DNA of 64,000 bases from positions 1 to 64,000 of the forward strand of contig JAFOMG010000008.1 in the NCBI GenBank assembly GCA_017418975.1, given 5' to 3'. The position numbers were made by a program, and so were the translations under genes. The number at the start of each line of letters is the position of its first letter. The first letter of the stretch is position 1. Below the pieces are notes generated by a model. That model saw nothing but the letters and a program-made list of their open reading frames with translations. It was not told the origin of the DNA and did no database searches. This document shows positions 14,797 through 22,733 of this stretch, piece by piece. Origin of the DNA: Sphingomonas sp. (GTDB lineage Bacteria; Pseudomonadota; Alphaproteobacteria; Sphingomonadales; Sphingomonadaceae).

Positions 14797-16635
14797 CTAC
14801 GCACCCAACCACATCGCCACCCACAGCAGCGGCGCGTTCCAGTTGATCGCGACTTCGTTGAGCGCATAGGCATGGACATCATCCGCCCAGCAGCGCTGCG
14901 GCGCGCAATGTCCCTTCAGCTTCGCCGCCACCGGATCGACCATCGCCGTCGAGTTGGGCCCGCCCGAGAGCGTGCCGGGCGGCGGGCCCGGCAGGGCGGG
15001 GTCGAGCGCGGGCGCCCAGAAGCGGTGATGCGGGTTGCGCATCGAGAGCAGGCCATGGCCGCTGACATAGGATGTGAAATTGGGATTGCGGCCAAGGATA
15101 TAGTCGATCGCATCGATCACCCCTGCCCGGTACTTCGGGTTGCCGGTCAGATCGCCGGCAATGCCCAGCACCATCGCGCGGTTGAGCAGCGCGCCGTTCG
15201 AGCCCCAGGGATAGCCGGTGGCGAGATAGGGGATGCGATAGCCGTTGCCCGCCGCATCGACGAGGAACCGATCGGCGGCGGCGACCAGCAGGCCGCGCAG
15301 GCGCCGCACTTCGGCCTGAGGCAGTGCGGAAGGGCGCGTCGCCAGCGTGATGGTGCCGAGCGTGGCGACCTGCGGCCAGCCGGGTTCGCCCACGGGCGCG
15401 GTGAAGTACGGAGAAGCCGTCACCGCCTGATGATATTCCGGCTTGCCGGTGGTGACGAACAGCTCGGCCGCTGCCCAGTAGAATTCGTCCGACACGTCCA
15501 TGTCGCCATAGCCGCCCGAACCGGTGAAGCTGCCGGTGGCATAGACTTCCGGATTGCGCCCGGCGGCGGCGAAGGCGCGTTCGGCGGCGCTCAGGCAGCG
15601 GGCAGCGAAACCGGCGTCGATCCCTTTCCAGATGCGGGCGCATTGCGCGGCGGTGGCGGCAAGGTTGAGCGTCGCGGCGGTGGTGGGGGGATAGAGCAGC
15701 CGTTCCTGCGTGTCGTCCTGGGGCGGCATGGGCAGCGCGGTCCACCTGGCGTCCGCCACCTTCTGATGCGCCATCCCCGAGGCGTCGATCTCGGCAAAGG
15801 GTGCTTGGGAAGCTTCCCGGGCGGCCCTGCCGAGCGCCGGTTCCGGCTTGCCGACGGGGACGCGCAGCCGGGTGCCGTTCGGCACCTGCATGCGGAGCAG
15901 GAACTCCATCTCGTAGCGCGCTTCGGCGAGCAGGCCCGGCGCGGGGCCGCTTCCCTGGGCGAGCGCCCCGGGATTGCGCTCGTGCGCGGCGAGCAGCGTC
16001 CAGAGCGATATGCCGCCATTGACGACATATTTGCCGTGGTCGCCGGCATCGTACCAGCCGCCGGTGACGTCGAGCGTGTAGGGACAGCCCGCCCATTCGG
16101 TGCCACGCTCGTCCTTGCCGGCGAAGCATTTCGCCACCTCGCGCGCATGGCCGGCGGGACGGGCCCATTTCGCCCCGACGATGCGCGCTTCGATCGGCGT
16201 GCCGGCGCGCTGATGGTAGAAGAAGATGAGCGCGTCACGGGCGAGCGGGCGGTAGAGGTTCGGGGCGATGGCGAAGGGCGCGCTCTCGCTGGTTCCCACG
16301 CGAATGCGATAGCCCCGGCCGGGCACGCCGAAGCGCGAGAAATCGATACGCTGGATGGGCGCGCCCGAGGCGGCATCGGGGCCGAAGGGCCAGGCCTTGC
16401 CGCTGGCCAGCACCTTGCCGGCCGCATCGATCAGCTGCCAGTCGCGCGGGGCGCCGTCCGCCTCGACGATCGCGGTCTTGGGATCACCGGGCTCGAAGCC
16501 CAGCTGGTTGAGGCTGATCGGGATGTCCTGAGCGGGCGCTTCCTGCGGCGGGGCAGCGGCAAGGAGGGGGACAAGGAGGAAGGCCGGCCATCTCCGCTCC
16601 CTTTCAGGAAGGGGAAGGCGGCGGGAATCCCTCAC
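14797..16635 (-). CDS. GH9 endoglucanase-like glycoside hydrolase
   Basis: A 612-aa family 9 glycoside hydrolase, normally an inverting endo-beta-1,4-glucanase. After a signal-like hydrophobic stretch (residues 18-28) comes an Ig-like N-terminal domain (ISLNQLGFEPGDPKTAIVEA, 40-59). The (alpha/alpha)6 barrel follows, with base residues Asp196 and Asp199 in GGWYDAGDHGKYVVNGG and acid Glu594 in YALNEVAINWNAPLLW. HRFWAP-type HHRFWAPALDP is also typical. There is no carbohydrate-binding module. The GTG start overlaps the GH43 stop as GTGA, and the gene closes the halogenase-GH43-GH9 chain. The actual target may be mixed-linkage glucan, xyloglucan backbone or cellulose. Confidence 0.87.
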   Translation of the reverse strand: MRDSRRLPLPERERRWPAFLLVPLLAAAPPQEAPAQDIPISLNQLGFEPGDPKTAIVEADGAPRDWQLIDAAGKVLASGKAWPFGPDAASGAPIQRIDFSRFGVPGRGYRIRVGTSESAPFAIAPNLYRPLARDALIFFYHQRAGTPIEARIVGAKWARPAGHAREVAKCFAGKDERGTEWAGCPYTLDVTGGWYDAGDHGKYVVNGGISLWTLLAAHERNPGALAQGSGPAPGLLAEARYEMEFLLRMQVPNGTRLRVPVGKPEPALGRAAREASQAPFAEIDASGMAHQKVADARWTALPMPPQDDTQERLLYPPTTAATLNLAATAAQCARIWKGIDAGFAARCLSAAERAFAAAGRNPEVYATGSFTGSGGYGDMDVSDEFYWAAAELFVTTGKPEYHQAVTASPYFTAPVGEPGWPQVATLGTITLATRPSALPQAEVRRLRGLLVAAADRFLVDAAGNGYRIPYLATGYPWGSNGALLNRAMVLGIAGDLTGNPKYRAGVIDAIDYILGRNPNFTSYVSGHGLLSMRNPHHRFWAPALDPALPGPPPGTLSGGPNSTAMVDPVAAKLKGHCAPQRCWADDVHAYALNEVAINWNAPLLWVAMWLGA

Positions 16636-18299
16636 TCCCCCCGCCCCGCGAACACCCCGAAGACCGAACCGACGAAACCGCCCGCCACCTTGGTGGTCAG
16701 GCTGTCCGTCTCGACCGTGCCGAGCTGCTTCCAGACCGGTTTCGTGCCGGGCGCGGCATAGCTGAAGGCATAGCTGCGGCCCCGCACGTCAACGCGCAGG
16801 CGCAGCTGGCCGGCGGGCGCGGCGGCGCTGAACAGCGTCTTGCCGAGCCTCGGACTGCCGGGCCCTTCGCGCTGGTCGACGGTGAGCAGCGCCTTGCCGC
16901 CGACCTGCTTCACGCCGAGGAAGAACCAGTAATCGTCGTTCTGGAAGGCGACGAGGCCGGCGCGGTCGCCGTCCTTTTGCGGCGCGAACCGCACCAGGGT
17001 CTCGGCATTGCCATTCTGGTGCTGCTGGCGGCGGGCGAGGAACGACGGGTTGCCGTTGTCGCCCAGCCCGACCGGGCGAGCGGTGAGCTGGAGGCCGTCC
17101 TGGCCGAGCGCATACCAGCGCTCGCGCGGGTTGCGCAGCATCATCCAGTCGAACGGCAGCGTCGGCCCATTGAACGAGTCGAGCCTGGCATAGATGCCGT
17201 TGATCGGCTCCGCCCCCGTGCCGCGGGGCAACGGAGGGCGGGCATGGACCCAGGGGATCGGCGTGGCCGGGGGCAGGATCACCGGCCAGCCGTCCCGCCA
17301 TTCCACCGGCAGCAGGAAGGTCTCGCGCCCGGTGGCGTAGAAATCGCCTTCGTACGGCCGCACCGCGAGGAAGGTCGCCCACCATTTGCCATCGGGTGTG
17401 GTGACGAGCTGGGCATGGCCGGCGGAGGTGATCGGGTTCGGCCGGCCGCGCGGCAGGTCCCGCTGGGTGAGGATCGGGTTGCCGCTCCACGCCTCATAAG
17501 GGCCGGTGACCGACTTCGAGCGCAGGATCACCTGGCTGTGCCCCTCGGCGGTGCCGCCCTCGGCGCAGCTGAGATAATACCAGCCGTCCTTTCTGAAGAT
17601 ATGCGGCCCCTCGATCCAGATCGGCTTCTTCGACAGATCGATACCGCCGTTCACCAGCGCCTTGCGCGGGCCGAAGGTCTTCAGCGTCTTGCGGTCGAAC
17701 TCCTGGATCCAGATCGCGCGGTGGCCCTGGTAGAGCGGCGCGCCTTCGGGCGGACCGTTGTTGACCACCCAGGTCCGGCCGTCCTCGTCGAAGAACATCG
17801 AAGGGTCGATGCCGCCCTCCAGCTCGGGCAGCCAGACCGGGTCGGACCAGGGGCCGGCAGGGTTCCGCGCGGTGAGCAGGAAATTGCCGCCGCAATCGAC
17901 GCAGGTGTTGAGGAGGTAGAAGATTCCGTCCCGCGCCTGGATCGACGGCGCGAACACGCCGCGCGAGAGGCCGAGCTGCCTGAAGTCGAGCATGTCCGGC
18001 CGGTCGATCGCGTTGCCGATCTGGGTCCAGTGAACGAGATCGGTGCTGTGGAAGACCGGGATGCCCGGGAACCAGCCGAAGGTGGAGGTGACGAGGTAGA
18101 AGTCCTTCCCCACCCGAGTGACGCTGGGATCGGGGTAGAAACCACGGAGGATCGGGTTGGCATATTCGCCGGGGCGGACCGTCATGCGGTCCACCGCGTC
18201 GCTGCCGCTGGTGGAGAAGCCGGAGAAGGTCGCGACCGGCTGAGCGGCAGCGGGCGCGGCGAGGAGCAGCGCGGCGAACACGGTGGGAAGGCTTCTCAT
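16632..18299 (-). CDS. GH43 beta-xylosidase/arabinofuranosidase, exported
   Basis: A 555-aa family 43 glycoside hydrolase that trims xylo-oligosaccharides or arabinose branches. A signal peptide ends near AAAQ20. The five-bladed propeller holds the three catalytic acids: Asp57 (GFYPDPSV), Asp165 (GGIDPSMF) and Glu230 (WIEGPHIF). Residues after about 350 form the C-terminal beta-sandwich found in GH43 xylosidases (FDWMMLRNPRERWYAL). ATG 18299 is preferred over a TTG at 18308, because it overlaps the halogenase stop as ATGA and starts directly with a signal peptide. It is coupled to GH9 downstream by a GTGA overlap. Xylosidase versus arabinofuranosidase specificity is not settled. Confidence 0.88.
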   Translation of the reverse strand: MRSLPTVFAALLLAAPAAAQPVATFSGFSTSGSDAVDRMTVRPGEYANPILRGFYPDPSVTRVGKDFYLVTSTFGWFPGIPVFHSTDLVHWTQIGNAIDRPDMLDFRQLGLSRGVFAPSIQARDGIFYLLNTCVDCGGNFLLTARNPAGPWSDPVWLPELEGGIDPSMFFDEDGRTWVVNNGPPEGAPLYQGHRAIWIQEFDRKTLKTFGPRKALVNGGIDLSKKPIWIEGPHIFRKDGWYYLSCAEGGTAEGHSQVILRSKSVTGPYEAWSGNPILTQRDLPRGRPNPITSAGHAQLVTTPDGKWWATFLAVRPYEGDFYATGRETFLLPVEWRDGWPVILPPATPIPWVHARPPLPRGTGAEPINGIYARLDSFNGPTLPFDWMMLRNPRERWYALGQDGLQLTARPVGLGDNGNPSFLARRQQHQNGNAETLVRFAPQKDGDRAGLVAFQNDDYWFFLGVKQVGGKALLTVDQREGPGSPRLGKTLFSAAAPAGQLRLRVDVRGRSYAFSYAAPGTKPVWKQLGTVETDSLTTKVAGGFVGSVFGVFAGRGE

Positions 18300-19801
18300 G
18301 CGGCGCAATGCTCCCGGATGAAGTCGCGGTGTTTAGGCATGTAGGCGGCGGAATTGGCGACGGCCTCGCGGATATGGGCAAGGCGCGCGCGCGTCTCGTC
18401 GAGGGGCATCGCGTCGGCCACCGGATCGTGCGACCCGGGCTCGATCAGCTGGCCCAGCATCACCGCGAACCAGCTGGTGTCGTTGAACAGCTCCTCATTC
18501 TCGCGAAAGGCGCGGCCATGGCTGCGGAACACGCGCATCTTCTCGGCCAGCCGCTCGGGGATCGCCATGGTGCGGCAATAGTCCCAGAAGGGGGAATCGG
18601 TGCGCTCGGTCGCGTGATAGTGGAGGACGAGGAAGTCGCGGATCTCCTCGTAATCCGTCGTCATGATCCGGTTGTAGCGATCGATGTCGGCCTGGTTGAA
18701 GTCGCGGTCCGGAAACATCGTCAGGAAGCGCGACAGGCCCGACTGGATCAGCCAGATCGACGTGCTCTCCAACGGCTCGAGAAAGCCGCCCGCCAGGCCC
18801 AGGGCGACGCAGTTCTTCACCCACATCCGGTTGCGATGGCCGGTGGTGAACGGGACGACGCGCGGATCGGCGAGCGGCTCGCCATCGAGATTGGCCATCA
18901 GGATCGCCGTCGCCTCGTCGTCGGACATGTGGTGCGACGAGAAGACATGGCCGTTGCCGATCCGGTGCTGGAGCGGGATGCGCCACTGCCAGCCGGCCTT
19001 GTGCGCGGTGCTGCGAGTATAGGGCGTCCAGGCGTCGACGCTGGCGCAGGGCACCGCGATGGCGCGGTTGCAGGGGAGATAGTGCGACCAGTCGGTATAG
19101 CCCGCCTTCAGCGCCTGCTCGATGATCAGGCCGCGAAAGCCCGAGCAATCGACGAACAGATCCGCCTCGATCTCGCTGCCGTCCTGCATCGTCACCGACT
19201 GGACGAAGCCGTCCTCGCCGCGCAGCTTCACATCGACGATCCTGCCTTCGCGCCGCACCACCCCGCGCTCCTCGGCATAGCGGCGCAGGAACCTCGCATA
19301 GAGGCCGGCATCGAAATGATAGGCATAGGCGATGTCGGAGAGCGGGGAGTTGCCCGCGTCGATCCCGCGCATGAACTTGTCGTCGCGCGCCGCCATCGCC
19401 TGGAGCGACCATGCGTCCACCTCCGGCGCCTCACCCAGCTGGCGCAGGCGGAGATAATAAGCGTGGAAGGACACTCCCTTCATGTCGAGCCCGTAGCGGC
19501 CGAAGGGATGGAAATAGCGATGGCCGATCCGCCCCCAGTTCACGAACTGGATGCCGAGCTTGAAGCTGCCCTTGGTCTCGCGGACGAACTGGTCCTCGTC
19601 GAGCCCGAGCATGCGGTTGAAGGTGGCCATCTGGGGGATGGTCGCCTCGCCCACGCCGATGATGCCGATCTCGTCCGACTCGACCAGCGTGATCTTCGCG
19701 TAATCGGGGCCGAGGATACGGGCGAAGGTGGCCGCGGTCATCCAGCCGGCGGTGCCCCCGCCGACGATCAGGATGGAGCGGATGTTGCGGTTATCGGTCA
19801 T
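18296..19801 (-). CDS. Flavin-dependent halogenase homologue 1 (tryptophan halogenase family)
   Basis: A 501-aa FADH2-dependent halogenase-fold protein. The FAD-binding loop is IVGGGTAGWMTAA (residues 12-24). Key positions known from PrnA are kept: Lys81 (GSFKLGIQFVNW, the lysine that carries hypohalous acid), WQWRIP (271-276, the WxWxIP motif) and Glu345 (FLEPLESTSIW). GVGEATIP is also present, so it looks active. Related proteins from TonB-receptor loci of Xanthomonas and Brevundimonas are reported to brominate indoles in vitro. It is last of four tandem paralogues and overlaps the GH43 start as ATGA. Its natural substrate is unknown, and no biosynthetic cluster surrounds it. Confidence 0.88.
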   Translation of the reverse strand: MTDNRNIRSILIVGGGTAGWMTAATFARILGPDYAKITLVESDEIGIIGVGEATIPQMATFNRMLGLDEDQFVRETKGSFKLGIQFVNWGRIGHRYFHPFGRYGLDMKGVSFHAYYLRLRQLGEAPEVDAWSLQAMAARDDKFMRGIDAGNSPLSDIAYAYHFDAGLYARFLRRYAEERGVVRREGRIVDVKLRGEDGFVQSVTMQDGSEIEADLFVDCSGFRGLIIEQALKAGYTDWSHYLPCNRAIAVPCASVDAWTPYTRSTAHKAGWQWRIPLQHRIGNGHVFSSHHMSDDEATAILMANLDGEPLADPRVVPFTTGHRNRMWVKNCVALGLAGGFLEPLESTSIWLIQSGLSRFLTMFPDRDFNQADIDRYNRIMTTDYEEIRDFLVLHYHATERTDSPFWDYCRTMAIPERLAEKMRVFRSHGRAFRENEELFNDTSWFAVMLGQLIEPGSHDPVADAMPLDETRARLAHIREAVANSAAYMPKHRDFIREHCAA

Positions 19802-21315
19802 GCAGGGGTCCTTGCGGGCGCGTTGCGGGCGAGCCAGTCTTCGTGGCGCGGCATCGCCCGGGCGGCGCGGGCGAACATCTCGTGGATGCGCTCCAGGCTG
19901 AGCGCGAGCTTGTCTTCGTCGAGCCCGTCGGCCAGCGGATCCCAGCCGGCCGGGATCACCCCCTGCCCCAGCAGCACCGCGATCCAGCTCGATTCGGCGA
20001 ACAGCTCGTCCTCGGTGCGGAAGAAGCGGCCACGATTGCGGAACAAGGCGAGCTTGCGCGCCAGCGTCTCAGGGATCGCCATCTCGCGGGCGCGGCGCCA
20101 CAGATCGCCCTCCCGCCGCGTATTGGCATGGTAGTGCAGGATCACGAAGTCGCGGACCTGCTCCATCTGGACGTCGGCCAGCCGGTTATATTCGTCGCGC
20201 TCGACGGGCGAGAAGCCAGTATCCGGCAGCAGCGCCATCAGCCTGTGGATGCCCGACTGGATCAGGTGGATGCTGGTGGATTCAAGCGGCTCGAGGAAAC
20301 CGGAGGACAGGCCGAGCGCGACGCAGTTGCGGTGCCAGGCCCGCTTGCGACGGCCTGCCTCGAACCGGAGGATGAAGGGATCGCGGAGCGCCGCGCCGTC
20401 GAGGTTCGCCAACAGCGTCTCGCGCGCCGCATCGTCCGAGATGTCGGCGCTGCAATAGACATGGCCGTTGCCGACGCGGTGCTGGAGCGGGATGCGCCAT
20501 TGCCAGCCGGCCCGGTGCGCAGTGCTGCGGGTGAAGGGCGTGATCTCCGGCCCCGGGCTGGCGCTGGGCACCGCGACGGCGCGATCGCATTGCAGCCAGT
20601 GCGCCCAGCTCTCCCAGCCTGCCCCCAGCGCCTGCTCGATCAGCAGCGCGCGGAAGCCGGTGCAGTCGACGAACAGCTCGCCTTCGACGCGGCGATCGCC
20701 TTCGAGCATCACCGCCTCGATGAAGCCGTCCTCGGCGCGCAACGGGATGTGCGCGACCTTGCCCTCGACCCGGACGACGCCGCGCGCCTCGGCATGGGCG
20801 CGCAGGTACCGGGCATAGAGCGAGGCATCGAACTGATAGGCATAGGCCATGCGCGACAGGATCGAGCCGGGATCGGCGACCGGCGGCTGGTAGCGCCCCG
20901 ACGCCATCGCCAGCGCGCAGACATTGTATGCGTCGATCGCGCGCGCGCGGCCCCCGGCGTGGAGCTTGCGCCAGATCTGGTGAAACTTCACGCCCTCGAC
21001 ATCGAAGCCGAACTCGCCGAACGGGTGGACATAGCGATGGCCCTCGCGCGTCCAGTCCACGAACTCGATGCCGAGCTTGATCGTGCCCTGGGTCCGGCGG
21101 AGGAAGTCGTGCTCGTCGAGGCCAAGCAGCGCGTTGAAGTTGCGGATCGGCGGGATCGTCGCCTCGCCGACCCCGACCGTGCCGATCTCTTCCGATTCCA
21201 CCAGCGTCACCGAGACGCCGGCGGGGATCAGCCGGGCGAGCGCGGCGGCCACCATCCAGCCGGCGGTGCCGCCGCCGACGATGACGATCCGGCGGATCGG
21301 CGCGGGAGCGGTCAT
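19798..21315 (-). CDS. Flavin-dependent halogenase homologue 2
   Basis: A 505-aa paralogue. The start is ATG 21315 (MTAPAPIRRIVIVGGG). It overlaps the preceding stop as ATGA and puts the flavin loop at the N-terminus. All signature positions are intact: GGGTAGW (14-20), GVGEATIP (48-55), Lys80 (GTIKLGIEFVDW), WQWRIP (271-276) and Glu345 (FLEPLESTSIH). The helix around RNCVALGLSSGFLEPLES is nearly identical to that of copies 1 and 4. A flavin reductase must supply FADH2; none is encoded nearby. It ends with TGA overlapping the start of copy 1. Confidence 0.87.
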   Translation of the reverse strand: MTAPAPIRRIVIVGGGTAGWMVAAALARLIPAGVSVTLVESEEIGTVGVGEATIPPIRNFNALLGLDEHDFLRRTQGTIKLGIEFVDWTREGHRYVHPFGEFGFDVEGVKFHQIWRKLHAGGRARAIDAYNVCALAMASGRYQPPVADPGSILSRMAYAYQFDASLYARYLRAHAEARGVVRVEGKVAHIPLRAEDGFIEAVMLEGDRRVEGELFVDCTGFRALLIEQALGAGWESWAHWLQCDRAVAVPSASPGPEITPFTRSTAHRAGWQWRIPLQHRVGNGHVYCSADISDDAARETLLANLDGAALRDPFILRFEAGRRKRAWHRNCVALGLSSGFLEPLESTSIHLIQSGIHRLMALLPDTGFSPVERDEYNRLADVQMEQVRDFVILHYHANTRREGDLWRRAREMAIPETLARKLALFRNRGRFFRTEDELFAESSWIAVLLGQGVIPAGWDPLADGLDEDKLALSLERIHEMFARAARAMPRHEDWLARNAPARTPA

Positions 21316-22733
21316 GCGATCAGTCCCTCGGCACGCAGCATGGCGCCGTGATGCGGCATCGCGCGGACGGCGTCGAGGATCAGCGCGCGAACCCGCCCGG
21401 CATGGTCGATCAGCCGCGCCTCGGAAATGGCATCGGCCAGCGCATCGTAACGGCGCGGACGCAGGCCCTGGCCGTCGAGCGCGGCGATCCAGTCGTCCGC
21501 CCCGAACAGCTCCTCGTCGCCGAGCGGCACCCGGCCCCGGCTGGCATGGAGATCGAGCTTGCGCCGGAGCGCCTCGGGGACAGGCATGGCGCGGGCGGCG
21601 TCCCAATGCGCCTCTCCGGTGCGGCCATTGGTCTTGTAGTGGAGGATCGCGAAGTCGCGGACGCTATCGGCCTCCGCCGCGGTCAGGCGATTATATTCGG
21701 CCGCCTCGGGGCCGTCCGGCGCGGCGGGGAGCAGGCCGACCAGCCGGGTGAGCGCGTTCGCGAGCAGCGCCAGGTTCCAGCCATGGAGCGGCTCGACCCG
21801 CAGCGCCGCGGCGCCGAGCGCGACGACATTGCCGGTCCAGGCAGCCGTGCGGCGCCCCTGGACTAGCGGAATGGCGCCGGGCTGATCGGGCAGCTGCGCG
21901 GCGGCATAGAAGAGCGCCCCGCCCTGCCCGCCGGCCAGCGGCACGGTGCGCTGCCAGCCGGCTTCGAAGGCGCCGGCATGGGCATGGGGCGGCGGCACGC
22001 CTTCCACCTCGGTCCAGGTTTCGATGACGCGATCGCAGGGAAGCCAGGCGGACCAGTCCTCCCAGCGATCGTCCAGGCGGCGCGCGAGCGATGCGCCGGG
22101 GCCGGAGCAGTCGAGCCAGAGATCGGCGGTCACCTGGCCGCCTTCGCGAAGCTCGACGGCGCTGACCGTCCCCTCGCCGATCGCCCGGTGGAAGCGGCCA
22201 GCCGGCTCCAGCCCGGCTGCGGCACGGAGCGCATCGGCCAGGCCGGCGCGATCGAGATGCAGACCATAGCCGAAGCTCGAGAGGATCGAGCGCGGATCGG
22301 GGCTCGGCCGGGCGAAGCGACCCGCGGCGGCGGCGATCGCGGCGAGCGAATAATCGGCGAGGCGCACGCGCTGCCCGGCCTCGCGCATGCGGGCAGCGAG
22401 CTGGTGGAAGGCGATGGTGGCGAGCGGCGCCCCGATCGTGCCGAAGGGCAGGAACCAGTCCGCCTCGCGCGCCGCCCAGCCGGAGACCGCGGTGCCGAGC
22501 GAGAAGCTGCCGCGCGCGGCGCGCAGAAGCGCGCCTTCGTCGATGCCGTGCGCGCCGAGCCAGGCGGGGAAATCCGGCAGGCTGGCCTCGGCCGGGCCGA
22601 AAGGCCCCAGGCTCCAGTCGGGCCCCTCGGTCTCGATCAGCGAGACCTGGATCCCGGGAAGCGCCCGGACGAGCGCCAGCGCCGCCATCCAGCCGGCGAC
22701 GCCGCCGCCGACAATGCCGATGCCGCGGATCAT
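21312..22733 (-). CDS. Degenerate halogenase homologue 3 (probable non-halogenating flavoprotein)
   Basis: A 473-aa member of the same family, clearly divergent. The flavin loop survives (IVGGGVAGWMAALAL, 7-21), as does the LDCSGPG strand (208-214). However, GVGEATIP is replaced by FGPAEASLP, the catalytic lysine by Ser78 (GSFSLGTAVSGW), WxWxIP by WQRTVP (260-265), and the catalytic Glu of EPLES by His317 (VEPLHGWN). Halogenation is therefore not expected. A scaffold or another flavin chemistry is possible. The reading frame is intact, with ATGA overlaps on both sides, so it is kept under selection as part of the set. The start is ATG 22733. Confidence 0.83.
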   Translation of the reverse strand: MIRGIGIVGGGVAGWMAALALVRALPGIQVSLIETEGPDWSLGPFGPAEASLPDFPAWLGAHGIDEGALLRAARGSFSLGTAVSGWAAREADWFLPFGTIGAPLATIAFHQLAARMREAGQRVRLADYSLAAIAAAAGRFARPSPDPRSILSSFGYGLHLDRAGLADALRAAAGLEPAGRFHRAIGEGTVSAVELREGGQVTADLWLDCSGPGASLARRLDDRWEDWSAWLPCDRVIETWTEVEGVPPPHAHAGAFEAGWQRTVPLAGGQGGALFYAAAQLPDQPGAIPLVQGRRTAAWTGNVVALGAAALRVEPLHGWNLALLANALTRLVGLLPAAPDGPEAAEYNRLTAAEADSVRDFAILHYKTNGRTGEAHWDAARAMPVPEALRRKLDLHASRGRVPLGDEELFGADDWIAALDGQGLRPRRYDALADAISEARLIDHAGRVRALILDAVRAMPHHGAMLRAEGLIA

